A DNA stretch of 64,000 nucleotides from the NCBI GenBank assembly GCA_039621445.1, contig CP154956.1, positions 16,807,562-16,871,561 of the forward strand, written 5' to 3'. Shown piece after piece: positions 34,001-43,083 of this stretch. Numbering within the stretch: position 1 is the first letter of the stretch; the number at the start of each line of letters is the position of its first letter. Under the pieces are notes generated by a model that made no database searches, was not told where the DNA came from, and saw only the letters and a list, made by a program, of their open reading frames with translations. A program made the translations under genes and the position numbers. The stretch comes from Euglena gracilis. Lineage: Eukaryota > Euglenida > Euglenophyceae > Euglenales.

Positions 34001-34705
34001 TGCTGCTAGCCCTGGAAATCTGTTTCTAGAATTTTTGGGTCACTTGGCGTAGGCAGGTCTTGTTCCTTGCTGGGGGGGACATTTATCGAAGATTCTGACA
34101 CATGCTGAATCAGTATCACCTTCAGGCTCCTAAAACTGGTTATCTGGTGAGGCTAAGGCCCAATGGCCAATTGTCCAGACCATGGCCACCTCGGTGTTTA
34201 TTCGGATGTTTGGTGGCAGTAAGCACTGGGTCCAAGGCTGACTGCAGCATTGCAGTTCATCTAGCATAATTGAAAGAGGAGCGTTACCCTTGGTGTGTCA
34301 GAAGGAAACAAAAAGATCAGTTCCCCTCCTTGGGATACAATGCAATGTGACTCTTCAATCACTTTATCCCAAAAAATGAAAAAAAAATAATGATGAAAGA
34401 AACATTTTAAAAACAATATTATTGATAATCAATACAGGCAATTTGAAAATAAATGCCTTATCAATTAAAACACAAAATAATATTTTATGAAGGTTTCAAA
34501 AACTTGCAACTTGCACCCAGCTGAGGCAAAGGCCACACCTCCGAGCTGATCTCCAGGTCTTGGTGATACTGGTTGTCCTCGTCGGGTTTGCTGTCGAACT
34601 CCGGGACGACAGTGGAGCTGGAGCCAAAGAGGTCACCGAGTGTGGTGCCCATGGTGGGATTCCAGTCATCCCCGGAGTACATCGGAGACGCGGTCTTGCG
34701 CCGCC
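21863..34705 (-). CDS. GUN4: GUN4: tetrapyrrole-binding regulator of Mg-chelatase (five exons seen)
   Basis: GUN4 binds protoporphyrin IX and Mg-protoporphyrin and stimulates the Mg-chelatase H subunit in the plastid at the entry of chlorophyll synthesis. Five minus-strand exons join in compatible phase: 34705-34539, 33540-33403, 31775-31682, 23563-23461 and 22004-21863. The GUN4 fold starts at ADYSLLKQLL. Family hallmarks follow: RRLLIELSGPAA, LDKLWKNYSGGKFGFSVQRR, WLEFFKKIDW, GENNDYRKWPKGFIW and KGHLPLTNALRG. The stop TGA is at 21865-21863. The N-terminal transit peptide is not fully placed; a possible further exon is at 35828-35759. Introns hold transposons and a satellite array. The reading frame is intact across all exons, so the gene is probably functional. 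This is the only gene here that I would call host with confidence. Confidence 0.9.
22125..22330. mobile_element. Fragment of an inverted-repeat element with the AT core and GC hairpin
   Basis: GGCCAAAAATGCCATTTTGG, then AAAAATTTTCGGCGCAAAGA, then GGTCCCAGGTACCTCCTGGG and G-runs with GTCCGGACCC, ending in TCCTTAAATTGAACCCTG. It belongs with the elements at 24.3, 44.9 and 61.4 kb. Confidence 0.5.
22676..22867. mobile_element. hAT-like MITE, CAGGCTTC family, copy 1
   Basis: Terminal inverted repeats CAGGCTTCTTTTTAAG and CTTAAAAAGCCTG (the right arm is three bases shorter) with G-run interiors. A better copy with an 8-bp duplication is at 35412-35673. No clear target-site duplication here. Confidence 0.6.
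23461..23563 (-). CDS. GUN4: GUN4 exon (FFKKIDW..YRKWP)
   Basis: Acceptor TGCGTTCCCAG before GGGTGAGAGG. With the previous G it reads GVRGNWLEFFKKIDWVTGEN, then NDYRKWPKGFIWLRG. Donor AGAGG|GTTGC is in phase 2. It lies 8.1 kb from the previous exon. Confidence 0.85.
24300..24560. mobile_element. Inverted-repeat element fragment with core module and GGTCCGGACC words
   Basis: Core GGCCAAAAAAATGCCACTTT, degenerate hairpin TTGGCGTGAAGCGTTGG, palindrome CCTGGGTTCCCAGG, then GGTCCGGACCCC and an end-like TCCTTATATCATCGAACTCTG similar to the hAT-type end at 61763-61780. Confidence 0.5.
24981..25392. mobile_element. TA-flanked inverted-repeat element (Tc1/mariner-like MITE), copy 1
   Basis: 412 bp bounded by a C-run plus TAGTCGTATGACC at the left and GGTCGTACGACTA plus a G-run at the right, with TA on both sides (24979-24980, 25393-25394). 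Inside, CCTGCAACCTGTGACCGGGG recurs four times and a CCGGCGCTTCGCGCCGG hairpin sits near the middle. A ~90 percent identical copy is at 49136-49537. Confidence 0.75.
25968..26202. mobile_element. Possible hAT-like MITE with imperfect ends
   Basis: Ends CAGGGGTTTTTCTTGA and TCAAGAGAAAACCCTTG are imperfect inverted repeats. The interior has C/G-run blocks, GGCCAAAAATCACG and hairpin TTGGCGCCTTTGGCGC. No exact 8-bp duplication. Confidence 0.45.
26234..26445. repeat. Small element with TTATAA words beside G-runs
   Basis: TTTAGTGGTTGGGCCCG plus a G-run plus GGTTATA occurs twice; CACTTATAACCCCCC and GGGGGTTATAAGTGGGG are inverted relative to each other. Confidence 0.6.
27370..27645. repeat. Palindromic cluster with GTGCCTGC..GCAGGCAC words
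   Basis: GGTGCCTGCCCCTAGCAGGCA and its inverse GTGCCTGCTAGGGGCAGGCA flank a CGGCGCCTTCGGCGCCG hairpin (near 27490). A third copy with C/G-runs ends at ~27640. Looks like an inverted-repeat element whose end word is repeated. Confidence 0.6.
28715..28826 (+). repeat. A/G-only tract interrupting the satellite
   Basis: About 100 bp of almost pure purine (A with scattered G, few C) inserted in one satellite unit between the GGACCCG and CTGTTTTTGAGCC landmarks. Confidence 0.9.
31270..31510 (+). repeat. Degenerate GCGCAAAAATG minisatellite
   Basis: Units of ~15-20 bp built on AAAATGTGCAAAAATGG and AAAATGCGCAAAA. Similar tracts are at 24050-24240 and 30430-30460. Confidence 0.8.
31682..31775 (-). 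CDS. GUN4: GUN4 exon (FGFSVQ core)
   Basis: Encodes IPVQDMQMLDKLW and NYSGGKFGFSVQRRLWA, the most conserved GUN4 block, which lines the porphyrin site. The donor is GCCG|GTGTGC in phase 1. The GT-AG acceptor GACGAAG|ATCCC drops VTK relative to the usual EV..IP spacing. Starting nine bases earlier (31784) would restore it but lacks an AG. Confidence 0.85.
31776..33402. other. GUN4 intron 2
   Basis: Contains the inverted-repeat element 32352-32925 plus unassigned sequence. The adjacent 32270-32350 holds the AT core and a GCAAAGCGCTGG half hairpin. No other gene seen. Confidence 0.6.
32352..32925. mobile_element. Inverted-repeat (foldback-like) element in GUN4 intron 2
   Basis: About 85-bp imperfect inverted arms: left CTTCCAGGAAAAAGTTTC, GGCAGCCCGAAACTACTGGG and CCCAGTACTTAATCC; right GGATTAAGTACTGGGCCC, CCAGTAGTTTCGGGCTGCC and GAAACTTTTTCTGGAAG. 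AAAGAAGATGGACC repeats lie inside both arms. The interior is C-rich with CCTGTCTGCCCTG repeats. No clear target-site duplication. Confidence 0.7.
33403..33540 (-). CDS. GUN4: GUN4 exon (start of the core domain)
   Basis: 138 bp, exactly 46 codons in phase 0, between acceptor GGACCTGCAG and donor ACAGAG|GTGACT. It encodes AGADYSLLKQLLKDQQWELA through RRLLIELSGPAA to AWPTE, the first helices of the GUN4 fold. Confidence 0.85.
33541..34538. other. GUN4 intron 1
   Basis: AT-richer, mostly unique-looking sequence. No recognised repeat family and no other gene. Confidence 0.6.
34539..34705 (-). CDS. GUN4: GUN4 exon (N-terminal linker)
   Basis: Acceptor CCCCTTCTGCAG before GGCGGCGC; donor GAG|GTGTGG. 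It encodes RRKTASPMYSGDDW to DLEISSE, acidic and Ser-rich. Phase 0 at its end joins AGADYSLL of the next exon, giving the ..SSE-AGADY pattern often seen just before the GUN4 core. Reading past the donor reaches a stop at 34485 in AT-rich DNA, so a retained intron would truncate the protein before the core. Confidence 0.65.
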
Positions 34706-35403
34706 CTGCAGAAGGGGAATCATTCAAGTTGGTTGCATTGGACGCTGAGCACCATCCCTTGTCCGAACCACACAAAACACACAAAGCAAAACACAAGCAG
34801 AAATGGGACAAAAACATGGGCGGTTGCCTTCCTGATTGCAGTCAAGGAAAGGCAAGAGTTATGGCAAATACAAAAAATACACCCCCCATTGCTTCAAAGA
34901 GACAAAAGCAACGAGAATGATGCAGCAGGGGTGTCAAACCAAACACACCAGTGGATGAGGGCCGCAGCAGGGCTACAACACCAGCCATTGCTGCCATAGC
35001 AATGGAGGAGCCGAGAACGATGGCGGAGCAGGGGAGGAGGGGAATGGGCTCATGCCCAGGGCGGTCCTAATGAAAAAAATTCCCATCCAGCACATTGAAT
35101 AAAAAAAAGACACAGGAAATACACCAAAAAATGGCCATATTTTGGCAAACAGGTCGATTTTGGGGGAAACAAATGATTTCTGGCCTCCATTTGAACCCCA
35201 AACCAGTTGTTGGCCAGCCCTTAGCCAAAGCACTAAGGGAAAAAATCCTGTGTCTTTCGCATCGCCCTGATCATGCCTCAAAACATGCAGTGCAAAATTT
35301 TCAAAAAAGGCAAAAGTTTTCCATGTCACTTCACCTCAGAGGGCACATTCACCTCTGAAAACAAAACTGGAATTGTGCAACATGATTCTCTTGTGTCAAT
35401 CAT

Positions 35404-35411
35404 TAAGGAAA
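35404..35411. repeat. Target-site duplication TAAGGAAA
   Basis: Repeated exactly at 35674-35681, on the other side of the MITE. Confidence 0.85.
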
Positions 35412-35673
35412 CAGGCTTCTTTTTAAGACCCCGGGGGGGGGTCCCCCACCCACCCAGGGTGGCGCGGGACCCCCGGGGGGGGGGGGGGGGGGGGGGCCCC
35501 CCAAAATCGGGCCCGTTAAAGGCAATTTTCAAAAATTTTGGCGCTTTGCGCCGAAAAGGTATACCCAGCGCCTCCGGCGCGGGACCCCCCCCGGGGGGTC
35601 CGGCCCAGACCCACCCACCCACCCACCCCCGCTCCCCCGGTGGGGGGGGTCAGGTGACTTAAAAAGAAGCCTG
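35412..35673. mobile_element. hAT-like MITE, CAGGCTTC family, copy 2
   Basis: 262 bp with perfect 16-bp ends CAGGCTTCTTTTTAAG and CTTAAAAAGAAGCCTG and an exact 8-bp duplication TAAGGAAA. CAGG ends and an 8-bp duplication are typical of hAT elements. The interior has long G- and C-runs and the hairpins TTGGCGCTTTGCGCCGA and GCGCCTCCGGCGC. Too short to encode a transposase. Confidence 0.85.
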
Positions 35674-35758
35674 TAAGGAAAACAAGCAATGTTATGCAAA
35701 AAGAGTTCAAATCCCCAAATTTCCAAAAAATGATTTTGTCCCACACGCTCTTTTCCAC

Positions 35759-35828
35759 CCCTGGGAAGAGGCACTGTGAACTGAAGTTGCGGAAGCGCTT
35801 GCTGGCTGCTGTGCAGCAGGTACCGTCT
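35759..35828 (-). CDS. Possible upstream exon of GUN4
   Basis: 70 bp between CCACTCCACAG and GGG|GTGGAA. It reads RRYLLHSSQQALPQL and ends in phase 1, which fits the phase of the exon at 34705. The other minus frame (PAAQQPASASATSVHSASS) would also look like a transit peptide. Support is splice sites and phase only. Confidence 0.3.
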
Positions 35829-36089
35829 CTGTGGAGTGGTTATGCATGCATATGCGCAGATACACATGAACTGGGGCGTGGGGTGCGGTGATGTGTGTGG
35901 TGTTTTGAACTGTGTCTGTGCGCGTTGGGAACGCACAATTTTTCATCAGCCAGGGCAACCCAGGGGGGTCAATTTTTGGGTGTCTTTGGTGCCAAACCAC
36001 TTTGGTAGTTGTTTGCCTACCCCCAGAGGGGGGGTTTGGGCCAGGAGGGAGGGGATCTGGCCAAAAACCAATCAGTCCTTCTGAAACCG

Positions 36090-36262
36090 GGTACAGGGCC
36101 CGAACCGGGGTTCACACTTCACCTCAGCTTCACGTCCGAACCGGGGTTCTAAACTGGTGTTTGGGACACTGGGTTCACGACAGAACCGGATGCCGGTTCT
36201 GTCCAAAACCCTTCGTTCATTAGTTCGTTAGGAACCGGCGTTCCTAACGCCGGTTCTGTCAT
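36090..36262. repeat. GAACCGG word cluster
   Basis: Several GAACCGGGGTTC and GGAACCGGCGTTCC type short palindromes in 170 bp. The same word dominates the ends of the ~815-bp elements at 50.5, 51.5 and 62.3 kb, and it recurs at 37735-37795. Confidence 0.7.
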
Positions 36263-36314
36263 CAATAAAAATGTTATTACGCTCCCAAATGGCCTCCTCC
36301 CAGGGGGGGGGGGG

Positions 36315-36610
36315 GCCTCCAACAACAAATTGCCCTTGTGTGTGCAAGGCAAGGATGGCCGAATCGCGCTCCCTGATGAACTTAGTCGGCCTTCGGCTGC
36401 CTCCCCTGGACCCCCCGCCATCCAACAACGAAATCCCCTTGTGCGTGCAAGGCAAGGATGGCCGAATGCACCATGCACCATGCACCGCACACCCTAAATA
36501 ACTTAGTAGGTCTAATGTACCATGCGCACCCCAGTGAACTTTGTCGGTCTTCGGCCTCCTTCCGGGGGGGTGGGGGCTCCAGCCCCCCCCCCCCCCAGGA
36601 CCCACCCCCG
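36315..36610 (+). repeat. GTGTGCAAGGCAAGG tandem family, copy 1
   Basis: Two to three units of ~85-110 bp: CTTGTGTGTGCAAGGCAAGG, then GATGGCCGAAT, then TGAACTTAGTCGGCCTTCGG. Relatives are at 53520-53625 (inverted) and 55700-55870. Confidence 0.8.
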
Positions 36611-36764
36611 GACGTCCTGGAGGTTATCACCCAAGATTTATTGCAAATGCACCCCCGAATGGGGGTTTCTGAAGGCATGGTGCCCCTTGTGTGCTTCGCA
36701 CATTTGGGTTAGATTTCCATGCAAACAGTTGATCCCTTCCCGCTCAACGGGATTTTATTGGCCT

Positions 36765-36915
36765 CTAAAGGGTACTTGGAGAACCCAAAGAGCCGCCCAA
36801 TTAGGGTTAAAAACATGGAGGGACCCGAGCGAGGCGCCGAAGGCGTCGAGCGAGGGTCCTCCATGTGTATTAACCCTGGTTGGGCGGCTCTTTGGGGTAG
36901 TAGCTGGTACCCTGT
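36765..36915. repeat. Foldback palindrome centred on a GGCGCC hairpin
   Basis: Arms CCAAAGAGCCGCCCAATTAG / GGTTGGGCGGCTCTTTGG and ACATGGAGGGACCC / GGGTCCTCCATGT meet at GAGCGAGGCGCCGAAGGCGTC. Near-perfect pairing over ~60 bp per side. Confidence 0.85.
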
Positions 36916-38660
36916 AGGATAATACCACATTTTTGGGACTCAAGGGAACCGACTTGTCATTTTGGAGGTGGGGGTCGAGTAGCGAACAAGAACCATTAAA
37001 AGTGCCCCAAAAATGTCCCAAATTGGTCGTAGAGCATGTGCACGATACATGACTTTCGTGGGGGGGGGGGGCAAAGGTCTCATCGTAAATTTGAAATGGC
37101 CACTTTGGGGGGGGACACTTTGGAGGGGGGTGAGCGCAATTTTGGTGAAAATTGGTGATGTTTCGAAATAAAGAGTTCCGTGAAGCGTGGAAAAATCTCA
37201 TGACCACCAGTGGTCGGGTGCAGCCAAATCCTGATTTCACAATTTTGGTGACCCCTGGACACCTCGGGTTGTCGATGTGAGAGAGAAATCATTTCTGCAT
37301 GGTTCATTGTGCTTCTCGAACCAAACAGGACCGAAAATTACCATATATTTCCACTGTGACTTTCGCTGGTCCGACGATCGCGAGCGCATCCCTGGCTGTG
37401 TGCAACGTTGGGGACCAAATGACAGGAAAAAGAACACCGTGCTGGTCGTCTGAAAAGAGTTAGGGGTGATTTTGCACCTGCACAATTGACACAGCCAGAG
37501 ATACCCCCCCCCGATCTTGTCCCATACCCCGGTTGACGTCAGCCCGGGTATGGGATAAGATTGGGGGGGGGGGGGGGGATGGTACGCCCGAGATTGTCAG
37601 AATTTGGTGAAGCCCACAACATTGCAGATTAGTTGCCAGAGATTGGTCCTGGGAGCCCTTTGACCAAAGGTTGGTACGCCGGTTCAGCCGTGAACTTAGC
37701 GGCCCCAAAAATGCAGGTTTTTAAAAAAGGGGTGGCGGACGCTGGTTCTGTCGTGAACCCGGCGGGTTTTTCCATCCAAACCGGGGTTCGGGCATGAAGC
37801 CAGGATGTAGGACTCGGCTCCGGGCAGCAGGCATTATTTTTTTAAGGCGCCTCACCCAGGCCATCACCCCGGGGAAGTTTTTCTTCGCTGTGATGACCTT
37901 AATAAACCTTAAAAATTCTTCCCGATAAAATTTTTTTTGCAACAAACATTTTTTGCCATTTTCGACATTTTGGTGAATGGAGCTAGATCAAGGCTGGGGG
38001 GCTGTGATGGAGGAAGCTGTGGTGAGGGGGAAAAAATGCAGGGATAGGTGACCTGGGCAGCCCAGTTGGCTGGCCAGCCTGCGGCTGGCTGGTCCGGCCT
38101 CTGGCCGGGCTGGACACGACTTTATTTCACTCGACCCCCCCCCCCCCCCGGGGGGCTCCCAGCCCAAATTTGGGCTGCTGGCTGGGTTTGAGCTGGCTGG
38201 CTGGCTGACCCCCCCCGGGGGGGGGGGGTAGGGTACCCTCTGGCTTAAGAAATCCCCTGGTCTGAAGCCATCAGGCCATCTTCGGGGTCTGACATTTTAG
38301 CTGAGGAAAAAAATGCCTTTAAAAACCTTAAAATTTTTTAAAATCCTCAAAAAAACCTTAAAAAATGCCTTAAAAATCTGAGAAATCTCGCCTTTAAAAA
38401 AAATAATGCCTGCCGGGCAGCAAGAGCACAAGATTACATGAAAATTGTGGGCATAACCCGTATTCAGGCGGTATAACAAGTTATAGGGGGGTGTACGGGT
38501 CGCCGGGGGGGGGGGGCGGGGGCAGGGTTCGATATAAGGACAGGTGGGTTTTGGGTTTGGGTTTGTTGTGCCCCGCATTGCTGCGCAGTGCCTCCAGCCG
38601 TGGGCGTACACAAGCACCACTCAGGAGGGCACCCCCGGAGCCCGGGCATTAAGATTTGGG
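36916..38660. other. No gene recognised; G-runs and GGCTGGCTGG tracts
   Basis: G-run and palindromic pieces (GGTATGGGATAAGATTGGGG opposite ATCTTGTCCCATACCCC at 37515-37565), a GGCTGGCTGG/GGCCGGGC-rich tract at 38040-38215, and CAGGGTTCGATATAAGGACA at 38524, a single end of the hAT-like family seen at 61.35 kb. Confidence 0.5.
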
Positions 38661-38859
38661 ATTTTGGGATTTGGTTAGGGGTTCATGCAGAAGAAAAAAA
38701 AACCAAAACCAGGGTGCTGGGTGCGCCCTGGTCGCCGTACCCCTGGGGTGATATGGGGTCCACTCCTCTCCGACGCCACGGAGAGGCTGGGCTCCGACAT
38801 GGATGTTCCAGAAGTTGGGGGTGGGACACTGGGGTGGGAGGTCAGGCAGTCGGTGTGTA

Positions 38860-39370
38860 GAGCTCCGGGGAGGGGGTTAAATTGTCCGGAAGTTTGGCGG
38901 GTAAAAGTTCGGCGGGTTGGACACCGCCAGGCGGTTATTTCGAGGTTCGGTGGTTTCAACACCACGGAGTGGTTGAGGGAGGCCTGGAAATGCAGTGGGT
39001 TGGATGTCATGGGGTGTTCGAGGTTCGAGGGAGGCCTGGAAATGCAGTGGGTTGGATGTCATGGGGTGTTCTAGGTGGTCCAGAAGCTCTGAGGGCACAG
39101 GGTGATTAGGGTTATGTGGAAGCTCGGTAGGTGGGTTTAGGCGGGAGTTGGAAGGGTAGCACACCATGGCAGGCTGAGTAGCTGAGAAAGTTGATGGGTC
39201 ACCCAGAAATATATGGGGTAAAACACCACAGGGTGATTGTGACATCCGGAAAGATGGTGGGTAGGTTGGAATGGTCTGGCAGCTGATTTTCAACACCACG
39301 TGGGGTGGTTGGTGTGCAGTACACCATGGTTGTGGGGTTATCCAGGAGTTTGGTAATGGGGTGGGAGACA
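38860..39370 (+). repeat. Degenerate minisatellite block, left of the LINE
   Basis: Units of ~45-60 bp built on GGAAGTTCGGTGGGT and ACACCATGGGGTGGTT. One ~64-bp unit, GGAGGCCTGGAAATGCAGTG plus GGTTGGATGTCATGGGGTG, is doubled at 38978-39070. The same family continues at 41400-42330 beyond the LINE. Confidence 0.8.
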
Positions 39371-39399
39371 CCAGGGGGGGGGTTCCGGGGGGGGGATCG

Positions 39400-41372
39400 G
39401 TCGGAGCGGTGAGGGGGCTCACCGCGGGGCGCTCATTGGGTAGCGAAGGGGGACTTCACGAAGCCCCGCGCCCCACCCCTCCTCCTTCAGGTCGGTGGGC
39501 CATCCACAGCCCGCCTGTGCCCAGCTGACACAAAGGGGGGGCTACCGCCAGGACGTCAGGGTCGCCTGCCGCTTAGAACGAGATGTATCCATGTCGGGAA
39601 GGTGGATGTGGCCGGGGCTGCCGGGTCGGTGGAGACGGGGTCGGTGGAGCTGAGGCGGTCGCTGCAGGTCTGCTCGGATGGCCGTGCGACGCCGCTTCTT
39701 CGGGGCCAGGTCCTCGGCTGGTCGAGTCCGACCAGGTGCTGGAACACCTCGAACCTCGCAGGCGGTTCCCTGGCGGCAGGCGGCACGAGCTGCACCGGCC
39801 ACCGCATATTGTGGCTGTCCCGCAACCCAGGGCCCAACGCGCCAACGACGTTGCGGGGGACCATGCACTCCCGTCACATCATCCATACCCACCCGATGCA
39901 GCAGGCGTCTAGTGAAGCCCAACTCCGGGGCCGACTCCGACCCACCCGCCGTAGAGGGGGAAACGCATGCCCTTGTCCACCTCCCAGGATGAGGAGCGCC
40001 TTGCTCGGCAGCCCCTGCTCCACCGGTGCTGCCCGCAGGTGGGGGTGGTACCGCAGCCAGGCTGTGAGCCCCGCATCAGCGTCCTCCATCAAGACAGCAG
40101 GGCGGGCAGCCCGACGGCGCCAGCGATCCGCATCCCGACGGGTTTTGGGGGTCCGGTTGCACAACCACCGGCCCCCGGCTGCCGAGTGACGCCGCAGGGG
40201 GGGGGGCGAGCTCCACCGAGCCGACGAGGTTGCCCAGCGTCTTCCCGAAGCCAGCCAGTCTGCTGGACGGCGCAGAGCCCGGGGTCTGGGTGCAGGGCTC
40301 ACCCGCCCGCTCTTCGTAGAGGTCGAGGAGGACGTGAGGCTTGCACCCCTAGCTGGCGGGGCAGACGACAGTGTCCTCCTGAAGCAGGACAATCAGGCGG
40401 GAGAGGAGCCACCCACGCCGCAGGCTACCACAGGGGGGTGCACGGGAAGCTGCCGGGGCAACAGGGGGTGCTGCCTGGCGCTGCTGCTGCTCCATGTTCC
40501 GGAGCTCCGGGACACTGAGGCGGAGCTCGAGGGACAGCACTTCGGGGCGACGGCTGGGGTGGGGGGGCTGCGGGGGGACAGGCCGGGGGGGGGGGGGGGG
40601 GGGGGGGGGAAGGGGGGGGGGGCCATCAGCTCACCGCGGCGGCGAAGCAACCCAGCCACCCGCTCAGCCAGGGCCACGTGCAGTGCGAGCTTGAAGCGCG
40701 CGGCGTCCGCCAGCGGTAGGGGCTGATGGTCCAGCACCGTGTCGGGGATGAGCGCGGCGAGGAGGGGCAGGCAGCGCGCCTCCAGCCAGGCCGGGGAGGG
40801 CAGGGGGGCCTGCACCTTGGAGACCTCGGCAGCCGTCTGCCACATCTCATGTAAAGCGGGGAGCACCGGTGCCACACCAGTGGCAGGGCAGCCCACGTGT
40901 CATCCTCCTCCGGCAGGCCGCAGCATAAGCAGGCGGCGGAGGTCACCCCACCGATGCCGTGTCGCGCGAGGCATCGACTCGCCGTCCACCGGCCGCCACA
41001 CCGCAGCCCCCCCCTCCGCCAGGGATGGCTGAGCCGTCCGTGTAGACAACCAGGGGGGGTCCAGGGCCGAGCGCAGCGCCAAGGAGGGTTCCCGCCACTC
41101 GGAGTCCCGACTGGCCACCGTGCGGTGGACAATGCCGGCGATGCCTGTGCTGTTGGCGAGGAGCTGCAGCCACCGCAGTTGCTGCAGGCGGGCCTGGGCC
41201 ATGGGGTGCACCGGCGCGGAGTCGCCCAGCGCCAGGGCGAGGGGTGTCTTGGTGCTGATGGACGCCTTCACGGCAGCCACCAGGGGGGGGCGAGCGCCTT
41301 CGCGGTGAGGTTGCATGCTCGCAGCCGTACAGGGCCTTTGGCAGAACTGTCGTCCGCCCCGGGGGGGGGTTT
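39400..41372 (-). mobile_element. LINE 3' part: end of RT, RNase H and Cys motif (truncated, broken)
   Basis: Minus strand. VLPKALYGCE (near 41340) matches the region after the RT palm. VVYTDGSAI (near 41045) with GGAAVWRPVDG is an RNase H active-site start, split between frames by a G8 run. CLCCGLPEEDD (near 40920) is a Cys knuckle of the kind following RNase H in some LINEs. Helical segments continue to ~40620 (LADAARFKLALHVALAERV). The RT catalytic palm is missing, so the copy is 5'-truncated, as is usual for LINEs. 40580-40620 is a G-run tract. 40400-39400 is GC-rich and unassigned, possibly the rest of the ORF or its 3' end. It sits inside a minisatellite. Confidence 0.65.
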
Positions 41373-41399
41373 CCGGTTATGGGGAAGAGTGGTGCATTG

Positions 41400-42335
41400 A
41401 ATTTCCAGAAGTGATATGTGTGGAAGGCCTCGGGGGGGGGGGGGGGTCCCAACGGGGGTTTCAGCGGGTCAAACACCATGAGTTGGTCGGGATTATCCGG
41501 AATTTCGATAGGTTAGACTCCACAGGGTGGCTGGGGTTATACCAAAGTTCGGTGGGTGGTGAAAAATAACGGATTGGTTGAGGCAAGCCTGAAATACAGC
41601 GGGTTGAATTTCACGGGGTATTCGGAGTGGTCCTAAAGCTCGGTGGGTAAGACACCATCTGGGCGAGGGGGTTATCCGTAGTTCAGAGTTCTACACCAAG
41701 GGGCTGTCAGGTTTATTCGGGAATCGGGAAGAACACCGGGGGGGGGGGTATCGGAAAGTTCGGTTGGTTGTGGTTATCCGGAGCCATTGGGGGGTCCGGA
41801 CAGTCGGTGTGAAGAACAGCACAGGGGGGGGGGGGCTGTTCAGAAGTTCGGCGCGTAGCACACCTTGGGTTGGTTGGAAATTCAGTGAGCGGGTTGGATG
41901 CACTGGGGTGGTTGGGGGTGAAACGAAAGTCGGTGAGTAAGACACCATTGGGGGGAGGGTCCACATGTCAGGTGGGTTGACAACCACGGGGTGGTTTAGA
42001 GGGTGAAACAGCATGGGATGGGGTAATTGGTGTAGTCTAGAAGTTTGATGGGTCTGAAACCAGGGATGAGGGTGTCTGGGTGTTCGTGGGAGAAACACCA
42101 TGGGTTTTTTCATAATAAATATACCATAGTGGGCAATACAGGGCGGAATATTTTGGGTACCCGGAAGTTCGAGGTTAAAGCACCATGGGGTGGAAGAAAT
42201 TTGGTGGGTGGGACACACAAGGTGGTTGGGGTTATCCGGAAGCTCGGTGGGTCAGGTAACGCAGGTTGATTTGGGTTGTCTGTGAATCCTGAAGAGGGGA
42301 AACAACGGGGTGATTGTGGAAAAAATGGATCAAGA
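41400..42335 (+). repeat. Degenerate minisatellite block, right of the LINE
   Basis: Same unit type as 38860-39370: GGTTATCCGGAAGTTCGGT and GACACCATNGGGG words, highly diverged, ~20 units. Confidence 0.8.
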
Positions 42336-42339
42336 TGGG

Positions 42340-43035
42340 GGAGGGTTTAAAATTTCGCGAGGCAGCAGAAGAAACTATGCATTGGATGGTGCACGTTAAA
42401 AAAAAAAATTCTTGCATGCTGATGCCAGGCTGTGAAATAAATCGGCACAAATTGAACAAACTGCGGAGAGAGCTGTGTCTCACCGTGGTCTGGAGGGGGC
42501 ACGGGGCTGGGGAGGTGAACTGCACATGGTGGTGCATGTAAGAAATGGATGGGAGACTGGTGTCATAAAAATAGGGAGGCTGGGAATGCAAGAGGCGCTG
42601 ATGAAAAACCCGTTTTCCCCTGGGTGCTCAATTTTTCTTTCCATGAAATTTGGGAATGTTAATCTTATTAACTCAACTGGGTTTCCACCACAGTGGGGTT
42701 TCATTTAGAAATTGGGGGTTCGCAGCGAAGACTATTTGAGCCGCCCCTCAAGGTTTTCAGTGTGACTGACTCAGATGAGCTGCAAGAGAAATTTGTGGAT
42801 GATGATTAAGAAAGGGATTAAAGCGGCGGATGCAGGTGAATGGTTGCACTTAAGTAGGCTTGAGCCGCGTTCAGACAAAGCGGAGGGAAGAGGTTCCCAA
42901 ATTCTTAAAGACTAGGGTATTCCAGGTGTGGGTGGGTGGGTATGATGGGTAGTGGGTGGAGGCAGAGCCGGGGCAGGGTTCCCAGGTGCCGGACAGAGGG
43001 TGCCGGCGGGGGGGGGGGGGGGGCGTCCACCATTC

Positions 43036-43083
<48 letters not shown>

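Noticed and set aside
34485-34538. GUN4 exon at 34.5-34.7 kb as the last exon of a separate gene ending at the stop at 34485
   Set aside because: The frame reaches a stop there, but a GAG|GTGTGG donor in the right phase joins it to the GUN4 core with the expected SSE-AGADY context, so the stop is read as intronic.
42590-42660. Hammerhead-like CTGATGAAAAAC
   Set aside because: The core word is there by chance: no stem II, no matching GAAA element in the right place, and not conserved in the next tandem unit.
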